Assembly (NCBI GenBank): GCA_035263865.1
Contig: DATFQX010000301.1
Span: forward strand, 1 to 64,000
Length of the DNA: 64,000 bases
From: VAZQ01 sp035263865
GTDB taxonomy: Bacteria; Pseudomonadota; Alphaproteobacteria; Rhizobiales; Xanthobacteraceae
Direction: 5' to 3'
In this document: positions 8,166 to 16,770 of the stretch, in pieces
How the letters are laid out: every line of letters starts with the position of its first letter
Position numbering within the stretch: the first letter of the stretch is position 1
Translations under genes and position numbers: made by a program
Notes under the pieces: generated by a model
Databases searched by the model: none
What the model saw: only the letters and a program-made list of their open reading frames with translations
Told to the model about the DNA's origin: nothing

Positions 8166-8948
8166 ATGAGCCCCGCGACCCCGAGCTACGAGCGGATAGC
8201 GTTCGTCGCCAGCCCGATTGCTGAGGCGCGTGAGGCATTCGAACGGCTCACTGCCCGTTACGGCAACGCGCAGCCCGAGGCCGCCGACGTCATCGTCGCA
8301 CTCGGCGGCGACGGGCTTATGCTTCAGACCCTGCACCGGTTCATGGCGACGGGCAAGCCGATCTACGGCATGCACCGCGGCACCGTCGGATTTCTCTTGA
8401 ACGAGTATCACCCCGATCAGCTACCGGCGCGTCTCGCCAAGGCCCACGTCACCGTCATCCATCCACTGCTCATGTGCGCCCACGACAACGAGGGCGATAC
8501 GGTGGAGTTTCATGCATTCAATGACGTCTTCCTCTATCGCCAGACCTACCAGGCGGCGCGGCTGCGCATCCTGGTCGATGGCGAAGAGCGGCTCAGGGAG
8601 CTCGTGGCTGACGGCGTGCTGGTGGCCACGCCGGCCGGCTCGACCGCGTACAATCTCTCCGCTCAAGGTCCGATCATTCCGATCAGCGCGCCGCTGATGG
8701 CGCTCACCCCGATCAGTCCGTTTCGGCCGCGGCGCTGGCGCGGCGCGCTCCTGCCCGACAGCGCGCGCGTGCGTGTCGAGGTGCTCGAGCCGGAGAAACG
8801 TCCGGTCGCCGCCGTCGCCGACCATGACGAGGTTCGCTCGGTCTGTTCGGTCGACATTCACATGGACCACAGCATCTCCATGCAGATGCTGTTCGATCCG
8901 GGTCACAGCCTCGACGAGCGGATACTGCGCGAGCAGTTCGGTTACTGA
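8166..8948 (+). CDS. nadK: NAD kinase
   Basis: The 260-residue enzyme phosphorylates NAD to NADP with ATP or polyphosphate. It shows the diagnostic GGDG motif (47-50), the adenine-site pair in HAFNDVFLY, the TPAGSTAYN loop that closes on the nicotinamide nucleotide, and a C-terminal beta region with VRVEVLEPEKRPV and VADHDEV. The length matches the short alphaproteobacterial form. The ATG follows a GAAGAGG box. It is divergent from cutA and followed by a HlyU-like gene on the same strand. Confidence 0.96.
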   Translation: MSPATPSYERIAFVASPIAEAREAFERLTARYGNAQPEAADVIVALGGDGLMLQTLHRFMATGKPIYGMHRGTVGFLLNEYHPDQLPARLAKAHVTVIHPLLMCAHDNEGDTVEFHAFNDVFLYRQTYQAARLRILVDGEERLRELVADGVLVATPAGSTAYNLSAQGPIIPISAPLMALTPISPFRPRRWRGALLPDSARVRVEVLEPEKRPVAAVADHDEVRSVCSVDIHMDHSISMQMLFDPGHSLDERILREQFGY

Positions 8949-9111
8949 GCGGGCATGCGCCCGCCGCCTTGCGGCAGCACTCAGCTCAACCGTGCCAAAG
9001 GTTCAGTTCGCGTGCGCCGAGGAGGCAGAGCGCAGAGAGCGATCGACATGCGGGCGCAGGCGCGCGATAATCGATCGGTGATCCCGCGCGTGGATGGTAT
9101 CGGTACGATTC

Positions 9112-9423
9112 ATGTTTTCGAAGCTCAAAGCGGCATGGAGCCGCCTCGCCGGGCGGGCCTTTGGTGGGGGCGAGGAAGCGCCGGCGCCGGCTGTGGAATA
9201 CAAGGGCTACAGAATCCGCGCGACCCCTTATCGGAACAACGGCGTCTATCAGACTGCCGGGATCATCGAGAAAGACACTCCGGAAGGTGTGAAGGAACAC
9301 CGATTCATCCGCGCCGATACGCACCAGGGGCGGGAAGATGCGATTGCGTTTGCGATCTCGAAAGCGAAGCAGATCATCGACCTGCAGGGCGACCGCATCT
9401 TCGCAAAAGCCGATGCTGGCTGA
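9112..9423 (+). CDS. HlyU-family protein
   Basis: The 103-residue protein matches the small HlyU family: AVEYKGYRIRATPYRNNGVYQTAGII in the middle (seen here as YKGYRIRATPY and NGVYQTAGIIEKD) and a C-terminal helix with AISKAKQIIDLQGDRIF. Family members are called transcriptional activators of hemolysin in Vibrio, although the alphaproteobacterial versions have no shown DNA-binding role. The start at 9112 opens with FSKLKAAWSRLAGR, the usual N-terminus, instead of the GTG/ATG choices just upstream. Function in this organism is unknown. Confidence 0.85.
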   Translation: MFSKLKAAWSRLAGRAFGGGEEAPAPAVEYKGYRIRATPYRNNGVYQTAGIIEKDTPEGVKEHRFIRADTHQGREDAIAFAISKAKQIIDLQGDRIFAKADAG

Positions 9424-9480
9424 CGGCGGTGCCGGTCATCGTGCCGAGAAGAGGTCGACCGGCCTGAACGGGAGGAAGGC

Positions 9481-9969
9481 ATGACGCAAGACACGCAACT
9501 GCGCCGCCACAAACGCGGCGGCATCTATTTCGACGACTTCGTGGTCGGCCACCTTTACGAGCATCCGCTCACGCGCACGGTCACGCAGATGGACAACATG
9601 TTGTTTTCCAACATGACCCTTAACCCGCAGCCGCTGCACATCGATCGCCATTTCTGCGAGCAGGAGACGGAGTGGGGTCAGCCGCTGATGAATTCGCTGT
9701 TCACCCTCGGCCTGATGATCGGCATCATGGTCAACGACCTCACTGTCGGCACGACCATCGCCAATCTCGGCATGACCGAGGTGAAATTTCCTCACCCGCT
9801 TTTCGAGGGCGATACCGTGCATGTCACCACCGAAGTCATCAGCAAGCGCGAATCGACGTCGCGTCCGGGGGCCGGCATCGTCGAGTTCCATCACCGCGCC
9901 TACAACCAGGACAATAAGCTCGTGGCGGAATGTCGCCGCCAGGTATTCATGCGCATGCGGCCGCGCTGA
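9481..9969 (+). CDS. MaoC-family (hot-dog fold) acyl-CoA hydratase
   Basis: The 162-residue protein is a single hot-dog domain of the MaoC dehydratase family. After an N-terminal GIYFDDFVVGHLYEH it has TQMDNMLFSNMTLNPQPLHID (residues 36-55), carrying the Asp and the N-P-x-P-L-H catalytic segment, and a C-terminal strand pair with VEFHHRAYNQ. Such enzymes hydrate 2-enoyl-CoA, including mesaconyl-CoA. Its TGA overlaps the ATG of the CitE-like lyase gene by one base, so the two are translationally coupled and likely act in one acyl-CoA route. Substrate assignment to mesaconyl-CoA or a similar C4/C5 ester is inference. Confidence 0.88.
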   Translation: MTQDTQLRRHKRGGIYFDDFVVGHLYEHPLTRTVTQMDNMLFSNMTLNPQPLHIDRHFCEQETEWGQPLMNSLFTLGLMIGIMVNDLTVGTTIANLGMTEVKFPHPLFEGDTVHVTTEVISKRESTSRPGAGIVEFHHRAYNQDNKLVAECRRQVFMRMRPR

Positions 9970-10850
9970 TGCGCTCGTTGCTTTTTGTCCCGGCAGACGA
10001 TGCAAAAAAGCTCGATAAGGCGATGGCCTGCAGCGCCGACGCACTGATCCTCGACCTCGAAGATTCCATTTCCGCCCAAGGCAAAGCGCAGGCGCGAATG
10101 CGCGCCGCGGCTTTCATCGGCGAAGCAGGCAAAGTGGCGCAGCGCCCTCGCCTGTTGGTTCGGATCAACGGATTTGCGACGGGACTTGCAGACGCCGACC
10201 TGGACGCGGTGGTGCCAGCGCGTCCTGACGCGATCATGCTGCCCAAAGCGCAAGGCGGCCCCGACGTCGTTCGCGCGGACGCAAAGCTTTCGGCGCGTGA
10301 GGCGATCGCGGGCCTGCCTGACGGGTCGATCAGGATCGTCGCGATCGCGACCGAAACTGCGACGGCGTTGTTCCTCGCCGGTACTTATGGCGGGGCGAGC
10401 GCGCGGCTCGAGGGACTAACTTGGGGCGCCGAGGATCTGTCCGCTGAGCTCGGCGCCGAGACAAACCGCGACGGCGAGGGCCGTTTTCTCGATCCCTATC
10501 GGTTGGCCCGCGCGCTCTGTCTTGCCGGCGCGGCGGCGGCGCGGGTGCAGGCTATCGACACTGTCGCCGTCGATTTCCGCAATGCCGCAGCGCTGCGCCA
10601 GGAAAGTGAGGAGGCGCGGCGCGATGGCTTCACCGGCAAAATGGCAATCCATCCGGCGCAGGTGCCAATCATCAACGAGGTATTCACGCCATCGGCGGCC
10701 GCGCTTGCCGAGGCCCGGACGGTGATCGCGGCGTTCGAAGCCAATCCGGACAGAGGCACGGTTGGCATCGACGGAGTGATGTACGACCGACCACACCTGG
10801 AGCGCGCACGTCAATTGCTCGCGCGCGCAACGGCCGCGGGGCTTGCCTGA
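9969..10850 (+). CDS. HpcH/HpaI-type CoA-ester lyase, CitE-like
   Basis: The 293-residue TIM-barrel protein has the CitE/malyl-CoA lyase pattern: RSLLFVPADD at the N-terminus, ALILDLEDSI (25-34) with the conserved Glu/Asp, LVRINGF, the metal-ligand strands IVAIATET and WGAEDLSAELG, and GKMAIHPAQV near the end. Members cleave or form 3-hydroxyacyl-CoA esters such as malyl-CoA or citramalyl-CoA. The start codon overlaps the stop of the MaoC gene (TGATG), which fits a hydratase/lyase pair working in sequence on the same CoA ester. The exact ester cannot be read from sequence. Confidence 0.9.
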   Translation: MRSLLFVPADDAKKLDKAMACSADALILDLEDSISAQGKAQARMRAAAFIGEAGKVAQRPRLLVRINGFATGLADADLDAVVPARPDAIMLPKAQGGPDVVRADAKLSAREAIAGLPDGSIRIVAIATETATALFLAGTYGGASARLEGLTWGAEDLSAELGAETNRDGEGRFLDPYRLARALCLAGAAAARVQAIDTVAVDFRNAAALRQESEEARRDGFTGKMAIHPAQVPIINEVFTPSAAALAEARTVIAAFEANPDRGTVGIDGVMYDRPHLERARQLLARATAAGLA

Positions 10851-10897
10851 GGTCGAGGGCGTCGCACACCGCCACGGCGCGGAGGCGCTTTGCGCCG

Positions 10898-11359
10898 CTA
10901 TTCCGTTTTTCCGTACACCGCGTTCGGATCAAATGTCCGCTCGGCGTCGCGAAATTCGAGACTCACCGCACCGCGCCTGCCCAGCGGCACCGCGCGATAG
11001 AAACACGAGCGCCGGCCGGTGTGGCAGGCGCCGGGGCCCTCTTGCTCGACGCGGATCCACACCGCATCCTGATCGCAGTCGATCCGCATTTCGATGACGT
11101 GCTGCCGGTGGCCGGAGGCTTCCCCTTTACGCCACAGCGCTCCCCGCGAGCGGCTGAAGTACCAGGCCTCGCCGGTCGCGATGGTCTGCTGCAGCGCCTC
11201 TGCGTTCATGTGGGCGACCATCAGCACGTCGCCCGAGTGCGCATCGGTGGCGACGCAGACGACGAGCCCGTCGGCATCGAATTTCGGAGCGAAGGCGCGG
11301 CCTTCCTCGACCGCATCGATCGAGCCGCGCTCGGCGAAAGGTGAACGTTGGTCGGACAA
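10898..11359 (-). CDS. hisI: Phosphoribosyl-AMP cyclohydrolase
   Basis: The 153-residue protein catalyses the third step of histidine synthesis, opening the purine ring of phosphoribosyl-AMP. It contains the family landmarks LMVAHMNAEAL, AWYFSRSRGALWRKGE, the metal-binding DCDQDAV strand and the Cys pair in ACHTGRRSCFY that binds zinc. The length is that of the stand-alone HisI, without the HisE domain. It lies upstream of folE on the same strand but is separated from its stop, and other his genes are not in the window. Confidence 0.96.
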   Translation of the reverse strand: MSDQRSPFAERGSIDAVEEGRAFAPKFDADGLVVCVATDAHSGDVLMVAHMNAEALQQTIATGEAWYFSRSRGALWRKGEASGHRQHVIEMRIDCDQDAVWIRVEQEGPGACHTGRRSCFYRAVPLGRRGAVSLEFRDAERTFDPNAVYGKTE

Positions 11360-11523
11360 GAAACCCTCGTCTGAAATCCCAGTCGTTGTCGTCCGCAGCG
11401 CCGGCGATCGCTCATCTTCATAGGGCGCGAGCGCACTATTGTATCGAGCTTTCGCGGGGACGCGCGCCCGCCCGGGCGGCCGGCGTAACCTGCGGCAATC
11501 GTGCTAGAGGCCGTCCAGACCGT

Positions 11524-12192
11524 TCACCGATCGGCGCCGCGCACCATTGTAATAAAGCGGACCTGATCGTCGGGACTGTCGCGGAAACTGCCGGTAAACT
11601 GGGTCGTAATCGTAGAGGAGCCCGGCTTTTCCACACCCCGCAGCGCTATGCACATGTGCTCGGCCTCGATCATCACCGCGATGCCGCGCGGTTTCAGGAT
11701 CTCCTCGATAGCGATCGCGATCTGCGAAGTCATGTGTTCCTGCGTCTGCAGCCGACGCGCATAGACGTCGACAAAGCGCGCGAGCTTGGAAAGACCCACC
11801 ACCCGGTCTACCGGCTTGTAGGCGATGTGAGCCTTGCCCGTGAACGGCATCATGTGGTGCTCGCAATGCGAGTTGAAGGCGATGTCGCGCACAAGCACGA
11901 AGTCGTCGTACCTGCCGATCTCGCTGAAAGTGCGTTCCAGCACATCGACCGGGCATTCGCGATAGCCGCTGTAAAGTTCCTCGTAGGCGTCGATGACGCG
12001 CTTGGGCGTATCGCGCAACCCCTCGCGGTCGGGATTATCTCCGGCATAGGCAATCAACGTGCGCACCGCCGCGAGCGCTTGCTCGCGCGATGCCTTGGGC
12101 ACAACGGGAGCGGGGGCCGCACGCACGTGATCCGACAAAGTCGCGTCCTCGGCCGGGGAGGATTTGGGCCAAGGCTTGATCACGGCATCCAT
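11524..12192 (-). CDS. folE: GTP cyclohydrolase I
   Basis: The 222-residue enzyme converts GTP to 7,8-dihydroneopterin triphosphate, the first step of folate synthesis. The zinc ligands are visible in NSHCEHHMMPF and EHMCIALRG, the active-site region in GLSKLARFVDVYARRLQTQE and the GTP-binding C-terminus in VRFITMVRG. A 30-residue Ala/Pro-rich N-terminal extension precedes the core, as in many rhizobial homologues. A GGAGAG ribosome-binding site lies close to the ATG, just after a perfect hairpin in the leader. Confidence 0.97.
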   Translation of the reverse strand: MDAVIKPWPKSSPAEDATLSDHVRAAPAPVVPKASREQALAAVRTLIAYAGDNPDREGLRDTPKRVIDAYEELYSGYRECPVDVLERTFSEIGRYDDFVLVRDIAFNSHCEHHMMPFTGKAHIAYKPVDRVVGLSKLARFVDVYARRLQTQEHMTSQIAIAIEEILKPRGIAVMIEAEHMCIALRGVEKPGSSTITTQFTGSFRDSPDDQVRFITMVRGADR

Positions 12193-12210
12193 CGCGCTCT
12201 CTCCATTCGA

Positions 12211-12225
12211 CCGGCCTCAGGCCGG
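12211..12225 (-). promoter_or_regulatory. Hairpin in the folE leader
   Basis: The perfect palindrome CCGGCCT-C-AGGCCGG lies 18 bases before the folE ATG, just upstream of its ribosome-binding site. It could be an operator or an RNA hairpin affecting folE, or a processing site between the divergent folE and IscU-like genes. Nothing proves a regulatory role. Confidence 0.3.
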
Positions 12226-12429
12226 GGCGTCACCCGGAACGCCACATCAGTCATATCGCGCACGGAAGGATTCGACCCATGCGCGCCAACCGGACGCCGC
12301 ATTCCCTTTTTACATGGCTTGGGCCTGCAAACCTTTGTCGGCGTTTCGCAGGTACGCTTCTCGCGCCGACGGGCCGCTCCCTATATATTCCTTGCCAGTA
12401 GGCGCGCAATTAACCGTTTGTCGACGCCC

Positions 12430-12882
12430 ATGTTGAACGAGGTCTATAACAGCCGAATTCTCGAATTGGCCGGCAACATTCCCCGGCTGGGCCGCCTCGC
12501 TAGCCCCGATGCGACCGCCACTGCCCATTCCAAGCTCTGCGGCTCGACCGTCACCGTCGACCTGAAAATGGACGGCGATACCGTCACCGACTTCTCGCAT
12601 CAGGTGAAGGCTTGCGCGCTGGGACAGGCCTCGTCGTCCATCATGGCGCGCAACGTGATTGGAGCGAAAGCTCGCGAATTGCGTGACCTTCGCGAAACGG
12701 TGCGCCGCATGCTGAAGGAAAACGGTGCCCCACCGGACGGCAAGTGGGCCGATATTGCCGTACTCGAGCCCGTACGCGACTACAAAGCACGCCATGCTTC
12801 GACGATGCTGACGTTCGACGCCGTGACCTCGGCGATCGATCAGATCGAAGCCAAGCGCAAGGCCGCGATGGCGGCAGAATAA
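12430..12882 (+). CDS. IscU/NifU-N-like Fe-S scaffold family protein
   Basis: The 150-residue protein has the IscU/NifU N-terminal fold: YNSRILELAGNIPRLGRL at the start, a Cys in KLCGSTVTVDL (C37), the second Cys in KACALGQASSS (C62) and an amphipathic C-terminal helix. Scaffolds of this kind assemble Fe-S clusters for delivery to apo-proteins. The third cluster ligand expected near the end is missing: the segment reads RHAST (H122-A123) where IscU has a His-Cys pair. It may therefore be a SufU-like or carrier variant, not a classical scaffold. It is divergent from folE and convergent with the ClpP-like gene. Confidence 0.83.
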   Translation: MLNEVYNSRILELAGNIPRLGRLASPDATATAHSKLCGSTVTVDLKMDGDTVTDFSHQVKACALGQASSSIMARNVIGAKARELRDLRETVRRMLKENGAPPDGKWADIAVLEPVRDYKARHASTMLTFDAVTSAIDQIEAKRKAAMAAE

Positions 12883-12889
12883 AGCCTTG

Positions 12890-13684
12890 TTACTCCCGCG
12901 GCGCGGCGGGCTGGCCGACGGTTGCCAAGGACGTGGTCGATTTTGGCGGTGGCGGCCCCGCCACCGGGGACTCGAAGAGCGCGTCGGCGGTCGTGAGCTT
13001 CATGCGGCGGAGTTCGTCGGCGGACAGCCGATACAACGGCTCCCACGGGGGGATCCGCAACGCCGTTTCCAGCAACTCGCCGCTGCCGCCCATCTCAATC
13101 GTGTACTGCACGAGTCGCCCGATGTCGCGCTGCACGATGTTGAGCTCCTCGGCCGAATAATTCGACTCGAGCGCCTGTTTGCGCTTCTTGCCGAGCCAGA
13201 TTTGATGAACGAGCACGTGCGCCTGCGGCGGGACGTAGCGGCGCGCGCCGGCGAGCAACAGGAAGGCGCACATCGATTCACAGTTGCCGTCGGGCGACAG
13301 CATCGCGCGACGCTCGCCGTTGCCGGCTGGCGGCAGTGGCGTCGTCTTGCCGATGGTGGTCACCATCCCGAGATTTCGAATGGCGCGGCCGAGCGCGAGC
13401 GTGCCCAACACCGAACCGCCGTCGGAATCCAGCACCAGCACTGCTCCGCGCACATGGGGGTCCTTGGCGAAAGCCTCGAAGTCGCGTGGGGTGTCGGCGG
13501 TGATGTAGCCAACCGCAGAAATCCAAACACGGCAGCTGGCTCCGCATGCCTGGGCAGGTCCCTCACGCCGCCATTCGAAGCGCATCGGACCGCTTCCGCT
13601 GTCGTCCTGAGGTGTGGGTGGTGCGGAGAATGCCTGGACGATGCCACAGGCAAGCGCGAATGCGCTCCAAAAGAATCGGCGCAT
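12890..13684 (-). CDS. Secreted ClpP/SppA-like serine protease-fold protein
   Basis: The 264-residue product begins with a signal peptide (MRRFFWSAFALACGIVQAFS) and continues with a ClpP/crotonase-like core. The LDSDGGSV segment (85-92) corresponds to the oxyanion strand, CESMCAFLLLAG carries the candidate nucleophile Ser137, and HVLVHQIW offers the His156/His160 candidates. This matches the periplasmic ClpP-class proteins of Hyphomicrobiales. I chose the start at 13684 because a GAGG box lies 7 bases upstream; ATG codons also occur at 13696 and 13744. The C-terminus is Pro/Ala-rich. The substrate is unknown, and activity needs a complete catalytic dyad or triad that I cannot verify. Confidence 0.72.
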   Translation of the reverse strand: MRRFFWSAFALACGIVQAFSAPPTPQDDSGSGPMRFEWRREGPAQACGASCRVWISAVGYITADTPRDFEAFAKDPHVRGAVLVLDSDGGSVLGTLALGRAIRNLGMVTTIGKTTPLPPAGNGERRAMLSPDGNCESMCAFLLLAGARRYVPPQAHVLVHQIWLGKKRKQALESNYSAEELNIVQRDIGRLVQYTIEMGGSGELLETALRIPPWEPLYRLSADELRRMKLTTADALFESPVAGPPPPKSTTSLATVGQPAAPRE

Positions 13685-13917
13685 GCTGACCCTCATGAAT
13701 GGCGCTTCGCGCGACGCTTCTTGGCTGGCGTCGGTCGAAGGCACCTAGTGCCCTGCGTTGACCGGTCTGTTTTAGAGGCGACGGAGATTCGGGTCCAGTC
13801 CGAAAACGCGCTCCACAGCGCCCCGAGGTATCCCCAGACCGCATGACCTCCCATGCGACTCTCACCATGTTTTGGGGGTACAAAGATAGGGGCGCGGGGC
13901 TCGTTCATGGAACTCCA

Positions 13918-14274
13918 ATGAGCCCACGAGGCCGGCTAAGTGTCTTTCTGGGCCATTTTGGCGCTGGCCCGGGCTTTTTCGCGCGCGGACTGATCAAAGT
14001 TTACCGCCATTCCGTTTCCGCGCTGACCGGGTTCGACTGCCGGCATCTGCCAACTTGCTCCAATTACGCCGACGAGGCGATCGGGCGCTTCGGCTTGTGG
14101 GCGGGCGGGTGGATGGCGCTAGCGCGGCTTTCACGCTGTCATCCGTTTGGGACCTCCGGGCTCGATTTCGTTCCGCCCTCGCTGCCGGATGGCGCGCGAT
14201 GGTACCTACCCTGGCGCTACGGCCGCTGGCGCGGCACCAACCCCGGCCCCGCGCTTGCGCAGCCGCCCGGCTGA
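13918..14274 (+). CDS. yidD: Membrane protein insertion efficiency factor YidD
   Basis: The 118-residue protein contains the short YidD core: LIKVYRHSVSALTGFDCRHLPTCSNYADEAI (read here as LIKVYRHSVS, then CRHLPTCSNYA) and a following segment RCHPFGTSGLDFVP. The amphipathic helix at the start of the core anchors it to the inner membrane, where it helps YidC-dependent insertion. The conserved Cys residues are present. I chose the ATG at 13918 because it gives the usual short N-terminal extension; the frame is open further upstream. It is followed by thrS in the same direction, 181 bases away. Confidence 0.93.
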   Translation: MSPRGRLSVFLGHFGAGPGFFARGLIKVYRHSVSALTGFDCRHLPTCSNYADEAIGRFGLWAGGWMALARLSRCHPFGTSGLDFVPPSLPDGARWYLPWRYGRWRGTNPGPALAQPPG

Positions 14275-14313
14275 GACCGGGCACTCTCTTTCCTTGCCAA
14301 GCAGTTCGCTGCG

Positions 14314-14340
14314 TTGCGCGGCTTATACGCATCGTATAAT
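14314..14340 (+). promoter_or_regulatory. Possible housekeeping promoter for thrS
   Basis: A perfect TATAAT hexamer (14335-14340) follows TTGCGC (14314-14319) with a 15-base spacer, which is short of the usual 17. The position, 115 bases before the thrS ATG and in an AT-richer patch, fits a promoter with a medium-length leader. No T-box or attenuator was recognised in the leader. Confidence 0.35.
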
Positions 14341-14455
14341 CGTCATTTTGCTTTGCCGTCTCCCGCGCGCGGCAGCGTCGCCCGGACCGACGCGGAAACC
14401 GTCCCGCCACGCTTACCTGCATTCGTAGGCAGCGAGTGAGCAACAGGAGCAGACG

Positions 14456-16399
14456 ATGGTCGCGCTGACCTTCCCCGATGGCGCGCGTCGAGAGTATCCG
14501 AAGGGGTCAGCCGGTCTCGATATTGCCAAGGAAATCTCGCCGTCGCTCGCCAAACGCACGGTCGCCATGGCGCTCGACGGCGTGCTCGCGGATTTGAACG
14601 ATCCGGTCGAGCACGACGCAAAAATCGAGTTTCTCAGCCGCGAAGATCCGCGCGCGCTGGAGCTCATCCGGCACGACGCCGCGCACGTCCTTGCCGAAGC
14701 CGTGCAGACGCTGTGGCCCGGGACCCAGGTCGCCATCGGCCCCGTCATCGAGAATGGCTTCTACTACGACTTCTTCCGCAACCAGCCGTTCACGCCCGAG
14801 GATTTCGAAGCCATCGAAAAGAAGATGCGCGAAATCATCGCCCGCGACAAACCTTTCACAAAAGATATTTGGCCCCGCGAACAGGCGAAACGTGTGTTCC
14901 GGGACAAGGGTGAGCTGTTCAAGGTGGAGCTCATCGACGCCATCCCCGAAGATCAGGAGATCAAGATCTACAAACAGGGCGACTGGTTCGACCTGTGCCG
15001 CGGGCCGCACATGACCTCGACCGGCAGGGTCGGCAATGCTTTCAAGCTGATGAAGGTCGCGGGCGCCTATTGGCGCGGGGATTCCAACCGCGAAATGCTC
15101 AGCCGCATCTACGGCACCGCCTTCGCCAAGCAAGAGGAGCTCCACGCCTACCTCAAGCAGATCGAAGAGGCGGAAAAGCGCGATCATCGCCGGCTTGGCC
15201 GCGAGATGGATTTGTTTCACTTCCAGGAAGAGGCGCCGGGCTCGGTCTTCTGGCATCCGAAGGGTTGGATGCTCTATCAGATCCTCGAAGGCTATATCCG
15301 CCGCCGCCAGGCCGCTGCCGGCTATGTCGAGGTAAACTCGCCCCAGCTCATGGATTCCTCGCTGTGGGTCGCCTCCGGCCACATGGCGACCTTCCGCGAA
15401 AACATGTTCCTGACCCAGCCGCGCGAAGACGACGAGCGCACCTTCGTCGTCAAGCCGATGAACTGCCCGGGTCACGTTCAAATCTTCAAAAACGGCCTGA
15501 AGTCCTACCGCGATCTGCCCTTCAAGCTCGCCGAGTTCGGCAAGGTGCACCGTTTCGAACCCTCCGGCGCACTGCTTGGGTTGATGCGCGTGCGCGCGTT
15601 CACGCAGGACGATGCGCATGTTTTCATCACGGAAGGACAGATTGCCGCCGAAGCACTTGCCATGAACGACCTGATCCTCTCGATCTACGAAGACTTCGGC
15701 TTTGCCGACGTCACGATCAAATTCTCCGATCGCCCCGACAAACGCATCGGCGAGGACGCCGTGTGGGACCGATCCGAGGCCGCACTCATGCAGGCGCTGA
15801 AGACTTCCGGCCGGCCTTGGACGCTCAACAAGGGCGAAGGCGCCTTTTATGGGCCCAAGCTCGAATATGTATTGCGTGACGCCATCGGCCGCGATTGGCA
15901 GTGCGGCACCGTGCAAGTCGATCTCAACATGCCGGGCCGCCTGGGGGCGTTCTATATCGACGAGCACTCGAACAAGGTGACGCCGGTGATGCTCCACCGG
16001 GCCATGTTCGGCTCGCTCGAGCGCTTCATCGGCATCCTCATCGAGCACCACGGCGGCCACCTGCCGCTCTGGTTGTCGCCGCTGCAGGCAATTGTCGCAA
16101 CCATCACCGATGATGCCGATGCTTACGCGCGCGACTTCATTGCCGCGGCACGCCAGCTGGGACTGCGCGTGGAGGGCGACCTGCGCAATGAGAAGATCAA
16201 TTACAAGGTGCGTGAGCACTCGCTTGCCAAGGTCCCGGCGCTGCTGGTGGTGGGCCGCAAGGAGGCAGCTGACCGCACGGTCTCGATCCGCCGCCTCGGC
16301 AAGGAGGGCCAGAGCGTGGTGGGGCTCGACGCGGCGCTGCGCAGCCTCGTCGAGGAGGCGGTGCCACCGGATATACGAAGGATGAAGCAGACGGCGTGA
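14456..16399 (+). CDS. thrS: Threonyl-tRNA synthetase
   Basis: The 647-residue class II synthetase charges tRNA-Thr. The N-terminal TGS domain (about 1-60) is followed by the editing domain with its HDAAHVLAEA zinc-like motif, then the catalytic core with MNCPGHVQIFK (zinc-binding Cys) and VMLHRAMFGSLERF, and a C-terminal anticodon-binding domain ending in SIRRLGKEGQ. The length is normal and no disruption is seen. The ATG is preceded by an AGGAG box. tRNA-Thr(UGU) lies at the window's left end, about 14 kb away. Confidence 0.98.
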   Translation: MVALTFPDGARREYPKGSAGLDIAKEISPSLAKRTVAMALDGVLADLNDPVEHDAKIEFLSREDPRALELIRHDAAHVLAEAVQTLWPGTQVAIGPVIENGFYYDFFRNQPFTPEDFEAIEKKMREIIARDKPFTKDIWPREQAKRVFRDKGELFKVELIDAIPEDQEIKIYKQGDWFDLCRGPHMTSTGRVGNAFKLMKVAGAYWRGDSNREMLSRIYGTAFAKQEELHAYLKQIEEAEKRDHRRLGREMDLFHFQEEAPGSVFWHPKGWMLYQILEGYIRRRQAAAGYVEVNSPQLMDSSLWVASGHMATFRENMFLTQPREDDERTFVVKPMNCPGHVQIFKNGLKSYRDLPFKLAEFGKVHRFEPSGALLGLMRVRAFTQDDAHVFITEGQIAAEALAMNDLILSIYEDFGFADVTIKFSDRPDKRIGEDAVWDRSEAALMQALKTSGRPWTLNKGEGAFYGPKLEYVLRDAIGRDWQCGTVQVDLNMPGRLGAFYIDEHSNKVTPVMLHRAMFGSLERFIGILIEHHGGHLPLWLSPLQAIVATITDDADAYARDFIAAARQLGLRVEGDLRNEKINYKVREHSLAKVPALLVVGRKEAADRTVSIRRLGKEGQSVVGLDAALRSLVEEAVPPDIRRMKQTA

Positions 16400-16429
16400 C
16401 GCGCCCCGCTTGTCAGTGCGTGACCGATT

Positions 16430-16669
16430 TCAACAATTCCGAGCGCGCCGGGATCGCTGCTGCCATCGCGAGGCGCTGTGACGGCCACAGTCCCAACGCG
16501 ACAGCGGCCGCTCTGGCGGAGCCGGTTGCATGAAACGCTCGAGCGGCGATGGCGTGAAGCGGTAACGCTCGCGGCCAGGCTGATCGCCTGGCGGGACGGG
16601 TGGCGCCGCGTTGGCTGCAGGAATCCCAACTATCAGCACGGCAACGGTCATCCGGCGCAGCCACCGCAT
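16430..16669 (-). CDS. Small secreted hypothetical protein
   Basis: The 79-residue product starts with MRWLRRMTVAVLIVGIPAANA, a convincing signal peptide with an AxA cleavage site. A short mature part follows, rich in Pro and Arg with PPGDQPGRERYRFTPSPLERF and ending in RWQQRSRRARNC. I do not recognise a family. The assignment rests on the signal peptide and on placement just downstream (101 bases, same strand) of another secreted hypothetical gene. The start ATG has only a weak upstream AGG. It may be a lipoprotein-free periplasmic peptide or may not be expressed. Confidence 0.45.
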   Translation of the reverse strand: MRWLRRMTVAVLIVGIPAANAAPPVPPGDQPGRERYRFTPSPLERFMQPAPPERPLSRWDCGRHSASRWQQRSRRARNC

Positions 16670-16770
16670 GGATCTTCGCCTGGTGTCGCGCAACTTACGG
16701 CCCGCCTGTCGTACGGCGCGAACGGCAGGTTGCGACGTCGGCGCCTGCGCTTTGGAAAAATCCACAGCCC

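Noticed and set aside
11341..12429. A long upstream extension of the IscU-like frame across folE
   Set aside because: The extension is antisense to folE and unlike the scaffold family; the family start is at 12430.
14507..16219. A 570-codon open frame antisense to thrS
   Set aside because: High GC content leaves the opposite strand open; the composition mirrors thrS codons and no ribosome-binding site or family motif is seen.
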